Source: Pseudomonas fluorescens | GTDB taxonomy: Bacteria > Pseudomonadota > Gammaproteobacteria > Pseudomonadales > Pseudomonadaceae | DNA: 64,000 nt | Assembly (NCBI RefSeq): GCF_003732425.1 | Contig: NZ_MOBX01000003.1 | Span: 62,001-126,000 of the forward strand | Direction of reading: 5' to 3' | Part shown: one piece after another, positions 29,494 through 38,737 of the stretch | Numbering within the stretch: the first letter of the stretch is position 1 | Layout of the letters: every line of letters starts with the position of its first letter | The notes under the pieces: generated by a model | Told to the model about the DNA's origin: nothing | The model's input: only the letters and a program-made list of their open reading frames with translations | The model's database searches: none | Translations under genes and position numbers: made by a program

Positions 29494-30033
29494 TTACTTC
29501 TTCAGGTCGTCGGCGCCTTGCAAGGGTTCGTCACCCAGCAACAGATCCTTGTCATGGTTGACCAGCTCTTCCTCGAACATCCGCCAGACGTGATCATCCT
29601 GACTGCCCAGCAATTCGACAAACCGGCGACCTTCAACCTTGTCGTTCAACTGACCGATGTAACGCCCGGTTTCGGTCTCGCTGCGGGTCAGGACAATCTT
29701 GCGATCCTTCTCCGGCTGCGTCGGCGAAATCAGGTTCAACTCCAGCGTTTTCGGTTGACTGTCACCGCTCAAACGCAGATCAACTTCACCGGTCACGTCA
29801 TCCAGACGCACAGCCGCACGCATCTTCAGATTCTGCGCCAACAGCTCACGGTCCAGCGAACGGTTGATGCCTTTGCCAGCCTCGTAGTAGTTGTCGTTGA
29901 CCAGGTTGTCCGGGTTGTTCACCGCAATGGTCACCATGGACAGGGTCAGGGTCACCGAACAGGCCAGAATCCCGATGATGATCCATGGCCAGAGGTGCTT
30001 GTACCAGGGACTTGCGGCGTTTGCTGCGGGCAT
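29494..30033 (-). CDS. ccoH: cbb3 oxidase assembly protein CcoH (FixH family)
   Basis: Membrane-anchored assembly factor of 179 residues. One N-terminal span (about 14-38, WPWIIIGILACSVTLTLSM) is followed by VNNPDNLVNDNYYEAGKGIN, a FixH hallmark, and a periplasmic immunoglobulin-like domain. The start at 30033 (MPAANAASPWYK) is 11 nt after ccoG; an ATG four codons upstream would overlap ccoG. It stabilises the cbb3 complex, probably with CcoI. Confidence 0.93.
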   Translation of the reverse strand: MPAANAASPWYKHLWPWIIIGILACSVTLTLSMVTIAVNNPDNLVNDNYYEAGKGINRSLDRELLAQNLKMRAAVRLDDVTGEVDLRLSGDSQPKTLELNLISPTQPEKDRKIVLTRSETETGRYIGQLNDKVEGRRFVELLGSQDDHVWRMFEEELVNHDKDLLLGDEPLQGADDLKK

Positions 30034-30044
30034 GTTCAGTTCTC

Positions 30045-31460
30045 TCAACGGATTTGTGGGCCGATGAATCGGCTCTTGGCTTCAACGTGGGCGCTGTCGT
30101 CGTCGGCATCCTTGAGGATGAATTTCACCTCGTTGGTGCTCGAGGGCAGTTGTTCCGGCGCGCTCGACAACTCGACCGGCATGCTGACGATGTCACCGGC
30201 CGCGACCTTGATCTCGCGCTTGCCTTGCAGGCGCAGGTCCGGCAGACCGGCGGCTTCCAGCACGTAAGTGTGGTCGCGCTGGTCCTTGTTCATGATCTTC
30301 AGGCTGTAGACGTTTTCGATCCTGCCTTCGGCGTTCTCGCGGTACAGCACGCGGTCCTTGCTGACGTCGAAGCCGACCAGCGAGCGCATGAAGAACGCCG
30401 TCACCAACAGACTGATCATCGCCAGTAACACCACGGCATAGCCGATCAGACGTGGCCGCAGTTTATGGGTTTTCTGCCCGGACAGGTTGTGTTCGGTGGT
30501 GTAGCTGATCAGCCCGCGCGGGTAATCCATCTTGTCCATGATGCTGTCGCAGGCGTCGATGCAGGCCGCGCAGCCAATGCACTCGATCTGCAGGCCGTCG
30601 CGGATGTCGATGCCGGTCGGGCAGACCTGAACGCACATGGTGCAATCGATGCAATCGCCCAGGCCCTGGGCCTTGTAATCGATGCCTTTCTTGCGTGGAC
30701 CACGGCTTTCACCGCGACGCGGGTCGTAGGAAACGATCAGCGTGTCTTTGTCGAACATCACGCTCTGGAAGCGTGCGTACGGGCACATGTAAATGCACAC
30801 TTGCTCACGCAGCCAACCGGCATTGCCGTAGGTGGCGAGGGTGAAGAAGCCGACCCAGAAATACGACCAGCCATCGGCCTGGCCGGTGAAGAACTCGAAG
30901 ACCAGTTCGCGGATCGGTGAGAAGTAGCCGACGAAGGTCATGCCGGTGACGAAACCGATCAACAGCCACAGCGCGTGCTTGGCGAATTTGCGCAGAAACT
31001 TGTTGCCGCTCATCGGCGCCTTGTCGAGCTTGATGCGCTGGTTGCGGTCGCCTTCTGTGACCTTCTCGCACCACATGAAGATCCACGTCCACACACTTTG
31101 CGGACAGGTGTAACCGCACCAGACGCGCCCGGCGTAGACGGTAATGAAGAACAGCCCGAACGCGGCAATGATCAACAGGCCAGAGAGCAGGATGAAGTCC
31201 TGTGGCCAGAAGGTCGCGCCGAAGATGAAGAACTTGCGCTCCGGCAGGTTCCACCACACGGCTTGATGGCCGCCCCAGTTCAACCACACCGTCCCGAAGT
31301 ACAGCAGGAACAGGGCAGCGCCGCCCATCATCCGCAGATTGCGGAACAGGCCGGTGAAAGCACGGGTGTAGATTTTTTCTCGAGAGGCGTAAAGATCAAC
31401 GCTGTTGTTCGCGTTTTTGCTCGGTGGCGTGACGTCGTGTACCGGAATCTGGTTGCTCAT
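30045..31460 (-). CDS. ccoG: cbb3 assembly polyferredoxin CcoG (FixG/RdxA family)
   Basis: Inner-membrane iron-sulfur protein of about 471 residues, implicated in copper reduction or delivery for cbb3 assembly. Several spans surround VWCGYTCPQSVWTW. Two [4Fe-4S] motifs follow (CIDCTMCVQVCP and CIGCAACIDACD), then a last span and a FixG-type periplasmic C-terminal domain. I chose the start at 31460 (MSNQIPVHDVTPP); an ATG directly upstream at 31463 would add one Met. First gene of a ccoGHIS operon with an ANR-like box about 165 bp upstream. Confidence 0.95.
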   Translation of the reverse strand: MSNQIPVHDVTPPSKNANNSVDLYASREKIYTRAFTGLFRNLRMMGGAALFLLYFGTVWLNWGGHQAVWWNLPERKFFIFGATFWPQDFILLSGLLIIAAFGLFFITVYAGRVWCGYTCPQSVWTWIFMWCEKVTEGDRNQRIKLDKAPMSGNKFLRKFAKHALWLLIGFVTGMTFVGYFSPIRELVFEFFTGQADGWSYFWVGFFTLATYGNAGWLREQVCIYMCPYARFQSVMFDKDTLIVSYDPRRGESRGPRKKGIDYKAQGLGDCIDCTMCVQVCPTGIDIRDGLQIECIGCAACIDACDSIMDKMDYPRGLISYTTEHNLSGQKTHKLRPRLIGYAVVLLAMISLLVTAFFMRSLVGFDVSKDRVLYRENAEGRIENVYSLKIMNKDQRDHTYVLEAAGLPDLRLQGKREIKVAAGDIVSMPVELSSAPEQLPSSTNEVKFILKDADDDSAHVEAKSRFIGPQIR

Positions 31461-31626
31461 CATTGCATCCCACGGCAGTGGAAAAATGCCTCGGTCGATA
31501 CGTGCCAACCAAGGTCAAAAAGGGCGTTGCAGTGGCGCAATGATACGCCTGTCACGCCGATGAACGGGTGCGACCTTTGGTCGCGTTGGGGGAAGGGTGT
31601 AAATGGTGTAGCTGATGTAACAAGTC

Positions 31627-31640
31627 ATGATGCAGATCAA
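31627..31640 (-). promoter_or_regulatory. ANR/FNR box upstream of ccoG
   Basis: On the minus strand TTGATCTGCATCAT matches TTGAT-N4-ATCAA at nine of ten positions. The distance to ccoG is about 165 bp, leaving a 5' leader of about 130 nt if the site is centred at -41.5. Confidence 0.65.
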
Positions 31641-31702
31641 TTGACTATAGACGATACATGAGACTCGCTCTGGCGAGCGAGCCACAGTCTTGCGTCGGCA
31701 AT

Positions 31703-31894
31703 TCAGTCGGTCGAGTGCCCGTCCAGCCTTCCGCCGCCGAGTCCGTCGAGACCGCTGGCGGGATTCTTTTTCATGACGCCGGTGGTTAAGGCGTCATCCT
31801 TAGCAGTGGGCGGCGTATTCGAGGATTCGACATCAGGGATGACAAAAGTGAAATCGTCTTGGGGGTGAACACAATCATGATCGGATTCTCGCAT
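31703..31894 (-). CDS. Small hypothetical protein (63 residues)
   Basis: Short frame with a strong ribosome site (AAGGAAGAT, 4 nt spacing) before the ATG at 31894. The product starts MRESDHDCVHPQDDFTFVIP, is acidic in the middle and ends with a Gly-rich stretch (GLDGLGGGRLDG). No signal peptide or span. I do not recognise it. A leader-like front and Gly-rich tail resemble ribosomally made peptide precursors, but no maturation enzyme is nearby, so I do not assign that role. It lies in a low-GC insertion between ccoG and ccoP1. Confidence 0.5.
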   Translation of the reverse strand: MRESDHDCVHPQDDFTFVIPDVESSNTPPTAKDDALTTGVMKKNPASGLDGLGGGRLDGHSTD

Positions 31895-32198
31895 GGCTAT
31901 CTTCCTTGAAATCCAGCGCTCTATTGGGCGCCGGACGAGGCTCATCAGGCGCCTGCAAACATTACAGACCGCTGAAAATCAAATCTAGCGGGCATTCGTC
32001 TCATTTCATGAGCGTCTGTGTAAAGGACAGTGGTAGTTGCTTGTATTGTTATTTTTAAAACAGCGTAGTTGAGTGCTTTGAAATAAAAGTACTTAATTGT
32101 TTTGCGCTGCATGTTTGAGTATTTGAATGTTTTTGAATAACTTGAAAGTCGACGGCATAAGCGCGTCAATTTTTTTGATTAAATGGAAGTGTTATGTA
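31895..32198. other. AT-rich intergenic segment
   Basis: About 300 bp upstream of the metallophosphoesterase, markedly richer in A and T than the flanks, with T-runs and several TTGAAT-like stretches. It probably holds promoters for the two flanking genes, but I cannot pick one with confidence. No gene or RNA is recognised. Confidence 0.5.
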
Positions 32199-33203
32199 AT
32201 GGCTAATGATAAAGTTGCAAGCTTGTTTGTGGGTGTGTGTTTGTTGTTTTCGGCTTTTATGGCCCATGCCGCGTTCGATTCACCGAAGTACATGGTGTTT
32301 GCATCGGACACGCAATACCCCTGGACAGACAAGACCGACAGTAGAATACCCGAGCCCGATGATGAGTTCGCAAAGCGTTCGAAATGGCTGGTGGAAACTC
32401 AGCTGGCAAGTATCGCTGACTTCCGCGCCCGCAATGGATCGGCGGCAAAGATCCCTTTGATGATCAATGGCGATATCACTGCCTTCGGCCACAGCGGGCA
32501 GCGTGATTACATGGCGGCGGCATTGAAGAAACACTTCGGTTCGGATTACTTGTATGGCCTGGGTAATCATGATTATGAGAATAACGTTGATGACTGTTTC
32601 AGTAATAATTGCGCGGCCGGCAGCATTGTTGAATTCAAAGAGCATCATGAAGGCAAAGTAGACAGTTTCGATCTGACGATTACTGGCGGCGCGTTGAATA
32701 GACTTTATTCAGGGAGCCTTGCTTATTCCAAGACCATTGGCGATGTGCATATGGTGCAACTCAATAACGAGCCTACTTACGCAACCAGGATTTCCCACTT
32801 TTTGAACCCGACCACCTTTGATATCACCAGTACACTGGACTGGCTTGAGAGGGATCTCAGGCTGGCGAGGGTGGGGGGTTATGCCATCATCATCAACATG
32901 CACAAACCGTTTGAAATGCAGGGCGATGCCCGCCAGCAGAAGCGCTTTATCGAGATGATCGACAAATATCAGGTCACCGCTATATTCGCCGGTCACCTGC
33001 ATAAGGACGGCGGCGATTCATACTGGAAGGGGAGCGTGCCGATGTACCTGAGCGGCGCTACTTCGCAGCAGACCTACCTGATCACCAGTTTTACCGAGGA
33101 CCGCAAACAGTTGCAGATCTATTTGGTGAAAAACAACCAATGGCAGAACCGGACACTGATCGATACGATCCCGGTGAAGTCGATCTGGGCAAGCCAACCC
33201 TGA
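32199..33203 (+). CDS. Secreted calcineurin-like metallophosphoesterase
   Basis: Exported phosphoesterase of 334 residues, substrate unknown. A signal peptide ends near residue 24 (FSAFMAHA). The binuclear-metal motifs are all present: D37 in FASDTQ, GD at 91-92 (INGDITAFGH), GNHD at 122-125, H235 (INMHKPF) and GHLH at 265-268. The first motif reads D-x-Q rather than D-x-H, as in some purple-acid-phosphatase-like enzymes. The ATG at 32199 follows GGAAGTG; an earlier in-frame start adds residues before the signal peptide. Lower GC than the cco genes around it suggests an accessory insertion. Confidence 0.88.
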   Translation: MANDKVASLFVGVCLLFSAFMAHAAFDSPKYMVFASDTQYPWTDKTDSRIPEPDDEFAKRSKWLVETQLASIADFRARNGSAAKIPLMINGDITAFGHSGQRDYMAAALKKHFGSDYLYGLGNHDYENNVDDCFSNNCAAGSIVEFKEHHEGKVDSFDLTITGGALNRLYSGSLAYSKTIGDVHMVQLNNEPTYATRISHFLNPTTFDITSTLDWLERDLRLARVGGYAIIINMHKPFEMQGDARQQKRFIEMIDKYQVTAIFAGHLHKDGGDSYWKGSVPMYLSGATSQQTYLITSFTEDRKQLQIYLVKNNQWQNRTLIDTIPVKSIWASQP

Positions 33204-33204
33204 A

Positions 33205-33243
33205 AAAAAGGCCCCGCCAATGTGCATTGGCGGGGCCTTTTCA
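33205..33243. terminator. Bidirectional rho-independent terminator
   Basis: AAAAAGGCCCCGCCAATG and CATTGGCGGGGCCTTTT form a stem of more than 15 bp with A-runs on one side and T-runs on the other. It serves both the metallophosphoesterase and the convergent ccoP1. Confidence 0.9.
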
Positions 33244-33261
33244 GTGCTTCAATCGTTGGCC

Positions 33262-34245
33262 TTATTCGGCGTTCGCTTCTGGTGCTTTTTCACCGTGGGA
33301 CAGGCTGTAAACATACGCCGCCAGCAGGTGCACCTTGTCGTTGCCTTGCAGTTGTTCCTGGGCAGGCATCTGGCCCTGACGGCCGTAACGGATAGTCTGC
33401 TGCAGTTGCGCGAAGCTCGAACCGTAGATGAAAGCACCCGGGTGGGTCAGGTCAGGTGCGCCCATGGCGGGGGTGCCTTTGCCGGCCGGACCGTGGCAGG
33501 CCACGCAGTTGGCAGCAAACAGTTTGCCGCCGTTGGCCGGGTCTGCCTTGGTGCCTTCGGGCAATTTGCGCCCATCAAGATTGGTCACCACGAAGGCTGC
33601 CACATCGGCAACGCCTTGCTCGCCAATCACTTCAGCCCACGCTGGCATCACCGCGTGGCGACCGCCCATGATGGTGGTCTTGATGGTTTCCGGCTCGCCG
33701 CCCCAGCGCCAGTCGGCGTCGGTCAGGTTCGGGAAGCCGTAGGCACCCTTGGCGTCGGAACCGTGGCACACCGAGCAGTTGGAGGCGAACAGACGGCCAC
33801 CCATTTTCAGTGCTTGCGGATCCTTGGCGACTTCTTCGATTGGCATCGCGGCGAACTTGGCGAAGATCGGACCGAACCTGGCGTCCGAGCGAGCCATTTC
33901 CTTTTCCCACTCGTGCACGCCGGTCCAGCCGGTCTGGCCGTTGGCGAACGCGGTCTGCTTGTCGTTATCGAGGTAGTTGTAGCCCGGCAGCAGGCCTTTC
34001 CAGTTGCCCAGGCCCGGGTACAGCACCAGGTAACCCAAGGCAAAAACGATGGTGCCGACGAACAGCATGAACCACCATTTCGGCAGTGGGTTGTCGTACT
34101 CCTCGATCCCGTCGAAGGAGTGCCCGACCGTCTCGTCCGTCTGTTCGCTGCGCTGGCCCTTGCGGGTCGACAGCAGCAGCCAGGTCAGGGAAAAGATCGT
34201 ACCGAGACTGAGGACTGTGACGTACAGACTCCAGAATGTAGTCAT
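33262..34245 (-). CDS. ccoP1: cbb3 oxidase diheme cytochrome c subunit III, copy 1
   Basis: Membrane-bound cytochrome c of 327 residues that passes electrons to CcoO and CcoN. Two N-terminal spans (about 4-26 and 55-77), then two haem sites CSVCH and CVACH with downstream Met ligands. The conserved segment [17 protein letters not shown] is present. The start overlaps ccoQ1 by 4 nt (ATGA). Last gene of ccoN1O1Q1P1; the position next to ccoG matches P. aeruginosa cco1. Confidence 0.95.
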   Translation of the reverse strand: MTTFWSLYVTVLSLGTIFSLTWLLLSTRKGQRSEQTDETVGHSFDGIEEYDNPLPKWWFMLFVGTIVFALGYLVLYPGLGNWKGLLPGYNYLDNDKQTAFANGQTGWTGVHEWEKEMARSDARFGPIFAKFAAMPIEEVAKDPQALKMGGRLFASNCSVCHGSDAKGAYGFPNLTDADWRWGGEPETIKTTIMGGRHAVMPAWAEVIGEQGVADVAAFVVTNLDGRKLPEGTKADPANGGKLFAANCVACHGPAGKGTPAMGAPDLTHPGAFIYGSSFAQLQQTIRYGRQGQMPAQEQLQGNDKVHLLAAYVYSLSHGEKAPEANAE

Positions 34246-34427
34246 TCTTTGTTACTCCTAGAAGCTTGCTCGACGTGCTTGATGGCTTCGGGATCATCCG
34301 CAAAAGGCAACAAGGTCGCGTCTTCAAACTCCGACTTGCGCTTGGGGCTGAACACCCACAGCGCCAGACCGATGAAGGCCACCATCACGACAACGGTGCC
34401 CAGGCCACGAATCATCCCGATATCCAT
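34242..34427 (-). CDS. ccoQ1: cbb3 oxidase subunit CcoQ, copy 1
   Basis: Small single-span subunit of 61 residues. The span is at about residues 8-27 ([17 protein letters not shown]), followed by [19 protein letters not shown], the family signature. Stabilises the cbb3 complex. Overlaps ccoP1 by 4 nt and follows ccoO1 by 5 nt. Confidence 0.92.
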   Translation of the reverse strand: MDIGMIRGLGTVVVMVAFIGLALWVFSPKRKSEFEDATLLPFADDPEAIKHVEQASRSNKE

Positions 34428-34432
34428 CTAGA

Positions 34433-35041
34433 TCACCGTTTGCTTTTGATGATGGTGCCCAGGCCTTGCAGATAGGCCACCAGCGCGTCCATTTCGGTTT
34501 TGCCCTTCACGGCATCCTGTGCACCGGCGATGTCTTCGTCGGTGTAAGGGACGCCGAGGGTGCGCAAAACCTCCATTTTCTTGGCGGTTTCCTTGCCGTC
34601 GAGCTTGTTTTCCACGAGGAACGGGTAAGCCGGCATTTTCGACTCAGGCACCACGTTGCGCGGGTTGTACAAGTGCGCACGTTGCCAGTCATCGGAGTAA
34701 CGACCGCCGACACGGGCCAGGTCCGGCCCGGTGCGTTTGGAGCCCCACAGGAACGGGTGATCCCAGACGCTTTCACCGGCCACCGAGTAGTGCCCATAGC
34801 GTTCGGTTTCGGCGCGGAACGGACGGATCATCTGCGAGTGGCAGCCGACACAACCGTTGGCGATGTAGACGTCGCGGCCTTCCAGTTCCAGCGCCGAACG
34901 CGGCTTCATGCCTTCGACCGGCTTGTTGGTGACGTCCTGGAAAAACAGCGGAACGATTTGGGTCAGGCCGCCAACGCTGACGGCGATGACCATGAAGAAG
35001 GCCAGCAGGCCAATATTCTTCTCGACAGCTTCATGCTTCAT
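34433..35041 (-). CDS. ccoO1: cbb3 oxidase monoheme cytochrome c subunit II, copy 1
   Basis: Membrane-anchored cytochrome c of 202 residues. N-terminal span at about 10-31, then the haem site [12 protein letters not shown] and the block [20 protein letters not shown]. Its start shares a base with the ccoN1 stop (TGATG), so translation is coupled. Confidence 0.95.
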   Translation of the reverse strand: MKHEAVEKNIGLLAFFMVIAVSVGGLTQIVPLFFQDVTNKPVEGMKPRSALELEGRDVYIANGCVGCHSQMIRPFRAETERYGHYSVAGESVWDHPFLWGSKRTGPDLARVGGRYSDDWQRAHLYNPRNVVPESKMPAYPFLVENKLDGKETAKKMEVLRTLGVPYTDEDIAGAQDAVKGKTEMDALVAYLQGLGTIIKSKR

Positions 35042-36483
35042 CAGTGAGCTCCAACGACAGCGATCTGGGCAGCGGCTTCGGCTTCAGCCGGGTTTGAGGC
35101 GCGCACGGTGCGCCAGACGTTGTAAGCCATCAGGAACATGCCGCTGGCGAAGAAAGCACCGCCCAGCGCACGGACGATGTAGCCCGGGTGGCTGGCCTGC
35201 AGCGCTTCAACGAACGAGTAGGTGAGGGTGCCGTCGTCGTTGATTGCACGCCACATCAGGCCCTGAGTGATGCCGTTGACCCACATCGAAGCGATGTACA
35301 GCACGGTGCCGATGGTCGCCAGCCAGAAGTGCGCGTTGATCAGGCCAACGCTGTGCATCTGCGCACGGCCGAACAGTTTCGGGATCATGTGGTAGATCGC
35401 GCCGATCGAGATCATCGCCACCCAGCCGAGAGCGCCGGCGTGTACGTGGCCGATGGTCCAGTCGGTGTAGTGCGAGAGCGAGTTGACGGTCTTGATCGCC
35501 ATCATCGGACCTTCGAAGGTCGACATGCCGTAGAACGCCAGCGAAACCACGAGGAAACGCAGGATCGGGTCGGTGCGCAGCTTATGCCAGGCGCCCGACA
35601 GGGTCATCATGCCGTTGATCATGCCGCCCCAGCTTGGCGCCAGGAGGATGATCGACATCGCCATGCCCAGCGACTGTGCCCAATCCGGCAGTGCGGTGTA
35701 GTGCAGGTGGTGCGGGCCGGCCCAGATGTACAGGGTGATCAGCGCCCAGAAGTGCACGATCGACAGACGATAAGAGTAGATCGGACGTTCGGCCTGTTTC
35801 GGCACGAAGTAGTACATCATCCCGAGGAAACCGGTGGTCAGGAAGAAGCCCACGGCGTTGTGGCCGTACCACCACTGGATCATCGCGTCGGTCGCACCCG
35901 AGTAGGCGGAGTAAGACTTGAACAGGTTCACCGGCAGCGACATGTGGTTGACGATGTGCAGCATCGCGGTCACGACAATGAACGCGCCGTAGAACCAGTT
36001 ACCGACATAGATGTGCTTGGTTTTGCGCTTGGTGATGGTGCCGAAGAACACCAGACCGTAGGTGACCCAGACAATGGCCAGCAAAATTGCGATCGGCCAT
36101 TCCAGTTCCGCGTACTCCTTGGTGGTCGTGTAACCCAGCGGCAAGGTAATGATCGCGCCGACGATCACCGCTTGCCAGCCCCAGAAGGTGAAGGCCGCGA
36201 GGCTGTCGGAAATCAGTCGCGTCTGGCAGGTTCGCTGCACGACATAGTAGGAAGTGGCAAACAGTGCACAACCACCGAAGGCGAAAATCACCAGGTTTGT
36301 GTGCAACGGGCGCAGGCGTCCAAAGCTCGTCCACGGCAGACCGAAGTTCAACTCCGGCCAAACCAGTTGCGAGGCGATGAAGACACCGAGCCCCATGCCA
36401 AGGATCCCCCAGACCACCGTCATGATGGCGAACTGGCGGACTACCTTATAGTTATAAGCAGTCGGACTGATTGCTGTGCTCAT
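35041..36483 (-). CDS. ccoN1: cbb3 oxidase catalytic subunit I, copy 1
   Basis: Haem-copper oxygen reductase subunit of 480 residues with about 12 spans, holding haem b and the haem b3-CuB site where oxygen is reduced. Conserved segments include [48 protein letters not shown] and [12 protein letters not shown] with the His ligands. First gene of ccoN1O1Q1P1. Only a degenerate FNR-like site lies upstream, consistent with a less oxygen-controlled oxidase than copy 2. Confidence 0.96.
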   Translation of the reverse strand: MSTAISPTAYNYKVVRQFAIMTVVWGILGMGLGVFIASQLVWPELNFGLPWTSFGRLRPLHTNLVIFAFGGCALFATSYYVVQRTCQTRLISDSLAAFTFWGWQAVIVGAIITLPLGYTTTKEYAELEWPIAILLAIVWVTYGLVFFGTITKRKTKHIYVGNWFYGAFIVVTAMLHIVNHMSLPVNLFKSYSAYSGATDAMIQWWYGHNAVGFFLTTGFLGMMYYFVPKQAERPIYSYRLSIVHFWALITLYIWAGPHHLHYTALPDWAQSLGMAMSIILLAPSWGGMINGMMTLSGAWHKLRTDPILRFLVVSLAFYGMSTFEGPMMAIKTVNSLSHYTDWTIGHVHAGALGWVAMISIGAIYHMIPKLFGRAQMHSVGLINAHFWLATIGTVLYIASMWVNGITQGLMWRAINDDGTLTYSFVEALQASHPGYIVRALGGAFFASGMFLMAYNVWRTVRASNPAEAEAAAQIAVVGAH

Positions 36484-36924
36484 TCTAAGGTTCCACGGTT
36501 TGGGTGTTTTATTAGGATTAAAATCGGCCGCAAGTATGCAGAGAGCAGGGGGTCATTGCAACGCGCCATGACCTGGGTCAATGCTTTCCAACGCTGATTC
36601 TGCGGCCTTTCCATGCGCCGCGTAAGGTCAAAATTGGCCTCGGACAAAATGTCGCAGCGGACGAAAAAAGCGAGGGGTTCAGATCGTGCGTAACGGGGTG
36701 TGTTCAAACGGCCTGTTCGGGTGACGGACGGCAAATGGCACGACAGCCGGTATCTACCGGCCTTTTCGGCCACGTCAGTCAGCCGGTTCGAAGAACACAG
36801 CGGTTAGCGTTGACCTGGAACCGGCACGAGCCAGTCCGCATCGACCAAGCGTAGACCCGAATCCGAGGAACCGAAAGGAGAGGGTGTAAAGGGGTGCGAC
36901 AATGCGTCGCAAAGGGGCGGGGAT
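36484..36924. other. Intergenic region between the two ccoNOQP operons
   Basis: No gene is apparent. It must hold the ccoN1 promoter on the minus strand. A GCCGG-TATCTA-CCGGC hairpin followed by TTTT lies near 36748-36767 and could end plus-strand transcription. Confidence 0.5.
36568..36581 (-). promoter_or_regulatory. Weak FNR/ANR-like site upstream of ccoN1
   Basis: Minus-strand TTGACCCAGGTCAT matches TTGAT-N4-ATCAA at seven of ten positions, 85-98 bp before ccoN1. A possible low-affinity or DNR-type site. Confidence 0.3.
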
Positions 36925-36950
36925 CTGCCGCACCGAGAATGGTGCGGCAG
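36925..36950 (-). terminator. Stem-loop after ccoP2
   Basis: CTGCCGCACC-GAGAAT-GGTGCGGCAG, a perfect 10-bp stem 16 nt past the ccoP2 stop. There is no T-run on the minus strand, so it could end or stabilise the transcript. Confidence 0.5.
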
Positions 36951-36965
36951 AGGTGTACGCAATAA

Positions 36966-37919
36966 TTACTTTTTGTTGTCTTCAGTAATCAGTTTTTCTG
37001 TATTCAATCCATTGCTCAGGCTGTACACATAAGCTGCCAGCAATTGCACTTTATCGTTACCCAACAGCTCGTTCTGCGCCGGCATGTGACCCTGGCGACC
37101 ATGGCGGATAGTCTGTTCAAGCTGAGTCAGGCTGGTGCCATAGATAAACCCGGCCGGGTGCGTCAGATTCGGCGCACCCATGGCTTCAGTGCCGTGGCCG
37201 GTTGCCCCATGACAGGCTACGCAAGTGGTGCTGAACGCTTGCTGTCCTGCTTGCAGGTCAGCCTTGCTGTCGGCCGGCAGCGGCAGGCCGGCCAGTTCGT
37301 GACGCACGTACGCCGCGACGTTCTTCACCCCGGCTTCACCAAGCACTTCGCCCCACGCCGGCATCGCCGCCATCCGGCCACCCATGATGGTGGTCTTGAT
37401 GGTGTTGGCGTCGCCGCCCCAGCGCCAGTCGCTGTCGGCCAGGTTAGGGAAGCCGAACGCGCCTTTGGCGTCGGAGCCGTGGCACACCGAGCAGTTGGAC
37501 GCGAACAGCCGACCACCCATTTTCAGCGCCTGCGGATCCTTCGCCACTTCTTCCACCGGCATGGCGGCGAATTTGGCGAAGATCGGCCCGAACCTGGCAT
37601 CCGCCTTGTTCATCTCCTTTTCCCACTCGTGAACGCCGGTCCAGCCGTCCTCGTAACCCGGCAGGACACCTTTCCAGTTGCCCAGCCCCGGATACAGGAT
37701 CAGATAGCCCACGGAAAACACCAGCGTGCCGGCGAACAGCATGAACCACCACTGCGGCAACGGGTTGTCGTACTCCTCGATGCCATCGAAGCTGTGTCCC
37801 ATGGTCTGGTCGACGCTGCCCTTGGTCTCGCCCCGACGCGTGCCGATCAGCAGCCAGGTCAGGCCGATCAGGCTGCCGATGGTCAGTACGCAGATCCACG
37901 TACTCCAGAAGGTGGTCAT
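36966..37919 (-). CDS. ccoP2: cbb3 oxidase diheme cytochrome c subunit III, copy 2
   Basis: 317-residue paralogue of CcoP1 with two N-terminal spans and haem motifs CSVCH and CVACH. It is shorter after the [17 protein letters not shown] segment, lacking about ten residues of the region before VHEWEKEM. It overlaps ccoQ2 by 4 nt. Last gene of the second cbb3 operon. Confidence 0.95.
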   Translation of the reverse strand: MTTFWSTWICVLTIGSLIGLTWLLIGTRRGETKGSVDQTMGHSFDGIEEYDNPLPQWWFMLFAGTLVFSVGYLILYPGLGNWKGVLPGYEDGWTGVHEWEKEMNKADARFGPIFAKFAAMPVEEVAKDPQALKMGGRLFASNCSVCHGSDAKGAFGFPNLADSDWRWGGDANTIKTTIMGGRMAAMPAWGEVLGEAGVKNVAAYVRHELAGLPLPADSKADLQAGQQAFSTTCVACHGATGHGTEAMGAPNLTHPAGFIYGTSLTQLEQTIRHGRQGHMPAQNELLGNDKVQLLAAYVYSLSNGLNTEKLITEDNKK

Positions 37920-38113
37920 GGCCGGGTACTCCTTGTTTCAGTTGCGGGGGTAGTGTCGGGTTGCGGCTCGTCGGCGAACGGCAGCAGACGCGCTTCGGCA
38001 AACTCCGGGGTGCGCTTGCGATTGAAAACCCACAAGGTCAAACCGACGAAGGCGACGAACACCACGACCGTACCGAGGCCGCGAATCAGGCCTGCACTCA
38101 TTTCAATGATCAT
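37916..38113 (-). CDS. ccoQ2: cbb3 oxidase subunit CcoQ, copy 2
   Basis: Single-span subunit of 65 residues from the ATG at 38113 ([19 protein letters not shown]). A GTG at 38122 overlaps the ccoO2 stop; I prefer the ATG because AGGTG lies at the right distance before it. The tail [18 protein letters not shown] keeps the family motif, then diverges from CcoQ1. Confidence 0.9.
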   Translation of the reverse strand: MIIEMSAGLIRGLGTVVVFVAFVGLTLWVFNRKRTPEFAEARLLPFADEPQPDTTPATETRSTRP

Positions 38114-38118
38114 CGTGC

Positions 38119-38727
38119 TCACCTCTTGCTCTTGATCGCAGTGCCGAGCACTTGCAGGTAAGAAACGAGGGCGTCCATTTCGGTCTTACCCTTGAGGCTG
38201 GCCACCGCGCCGCTGATGTCGTCGTCGGTGTACGGCACGCCGAGGGTGCGCATGGTCTTGAGCTTGGTTTCGGTGTGGCTGCTGTCGACCGCTTGCGTGA
38301 CCAGCCACGGATAGGCCGGCATTTTCGACTCCGGTACGACGTTGCGCGGGTTGTACAAATGCGCGCGGTGCCAGTCATCCGAGTAGCGTGCGCCGACCCG
38401 GGCGAGGTCCGGACCGGTACGCTTCGAACCCCACAGGAACGGGTGATCCCAGACGCTTTCGCCGGCCACCGAGTAGTGCCCGTAGCGCTCGGTTTCGGCA
38501 CGGAACGGCCGGATCATCTGCGAGTGGCAACCGACGCAGCCTTCGCGGATGTAAATGTCGCGGCCTTCCAGTTGCAGCGCGGTGTAGGGCTTCATGCCTT
38601 CCACCGGTTTGTTGGTGACGTCCTGGAAGAACAGCGGGACGATCTGGGTCAGGCCGCCGATGCTCACGGCGAACACCATGAGCAACATCAACAGGCCGAC
38701 GTTCTTTTCAATCGTTTCGTGTTTCAT
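38119..38727 (-). CDS. ccoO2: cbb3 oxidase monoheme cytochrome c subunit II, copy 2
   Basis: 202-residue paralogue of CcoO1, start [17 protein letters not shown] at 38727. One span, haem site [12 protein letters not shown] and [17 protein letters not shown]. The longer frame upstream runs into the end of ccoN2 and is rejected. Confidence 0.95.
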   Translation of the reverse strand: MKHETIEKNVGLLMLLMVFAVSIGGLTQIVPLFFQDVTNKPVEGMKPYTALQLEGRDIYIREGCVGCHSQMIRPFRAETERYGHYSVAGESVWDHPFLWGSKRTGPDLARVGARYSDDWHRAHLYNPRNVVPESKMPAYPWLVTQAVDSSHTETKLKTMRTLGVPYTDDDISGAVASLKGKTEMDALVSYLQVLGTAIKSKR

Positions 38728-38737
38728 GGCGGACTCC

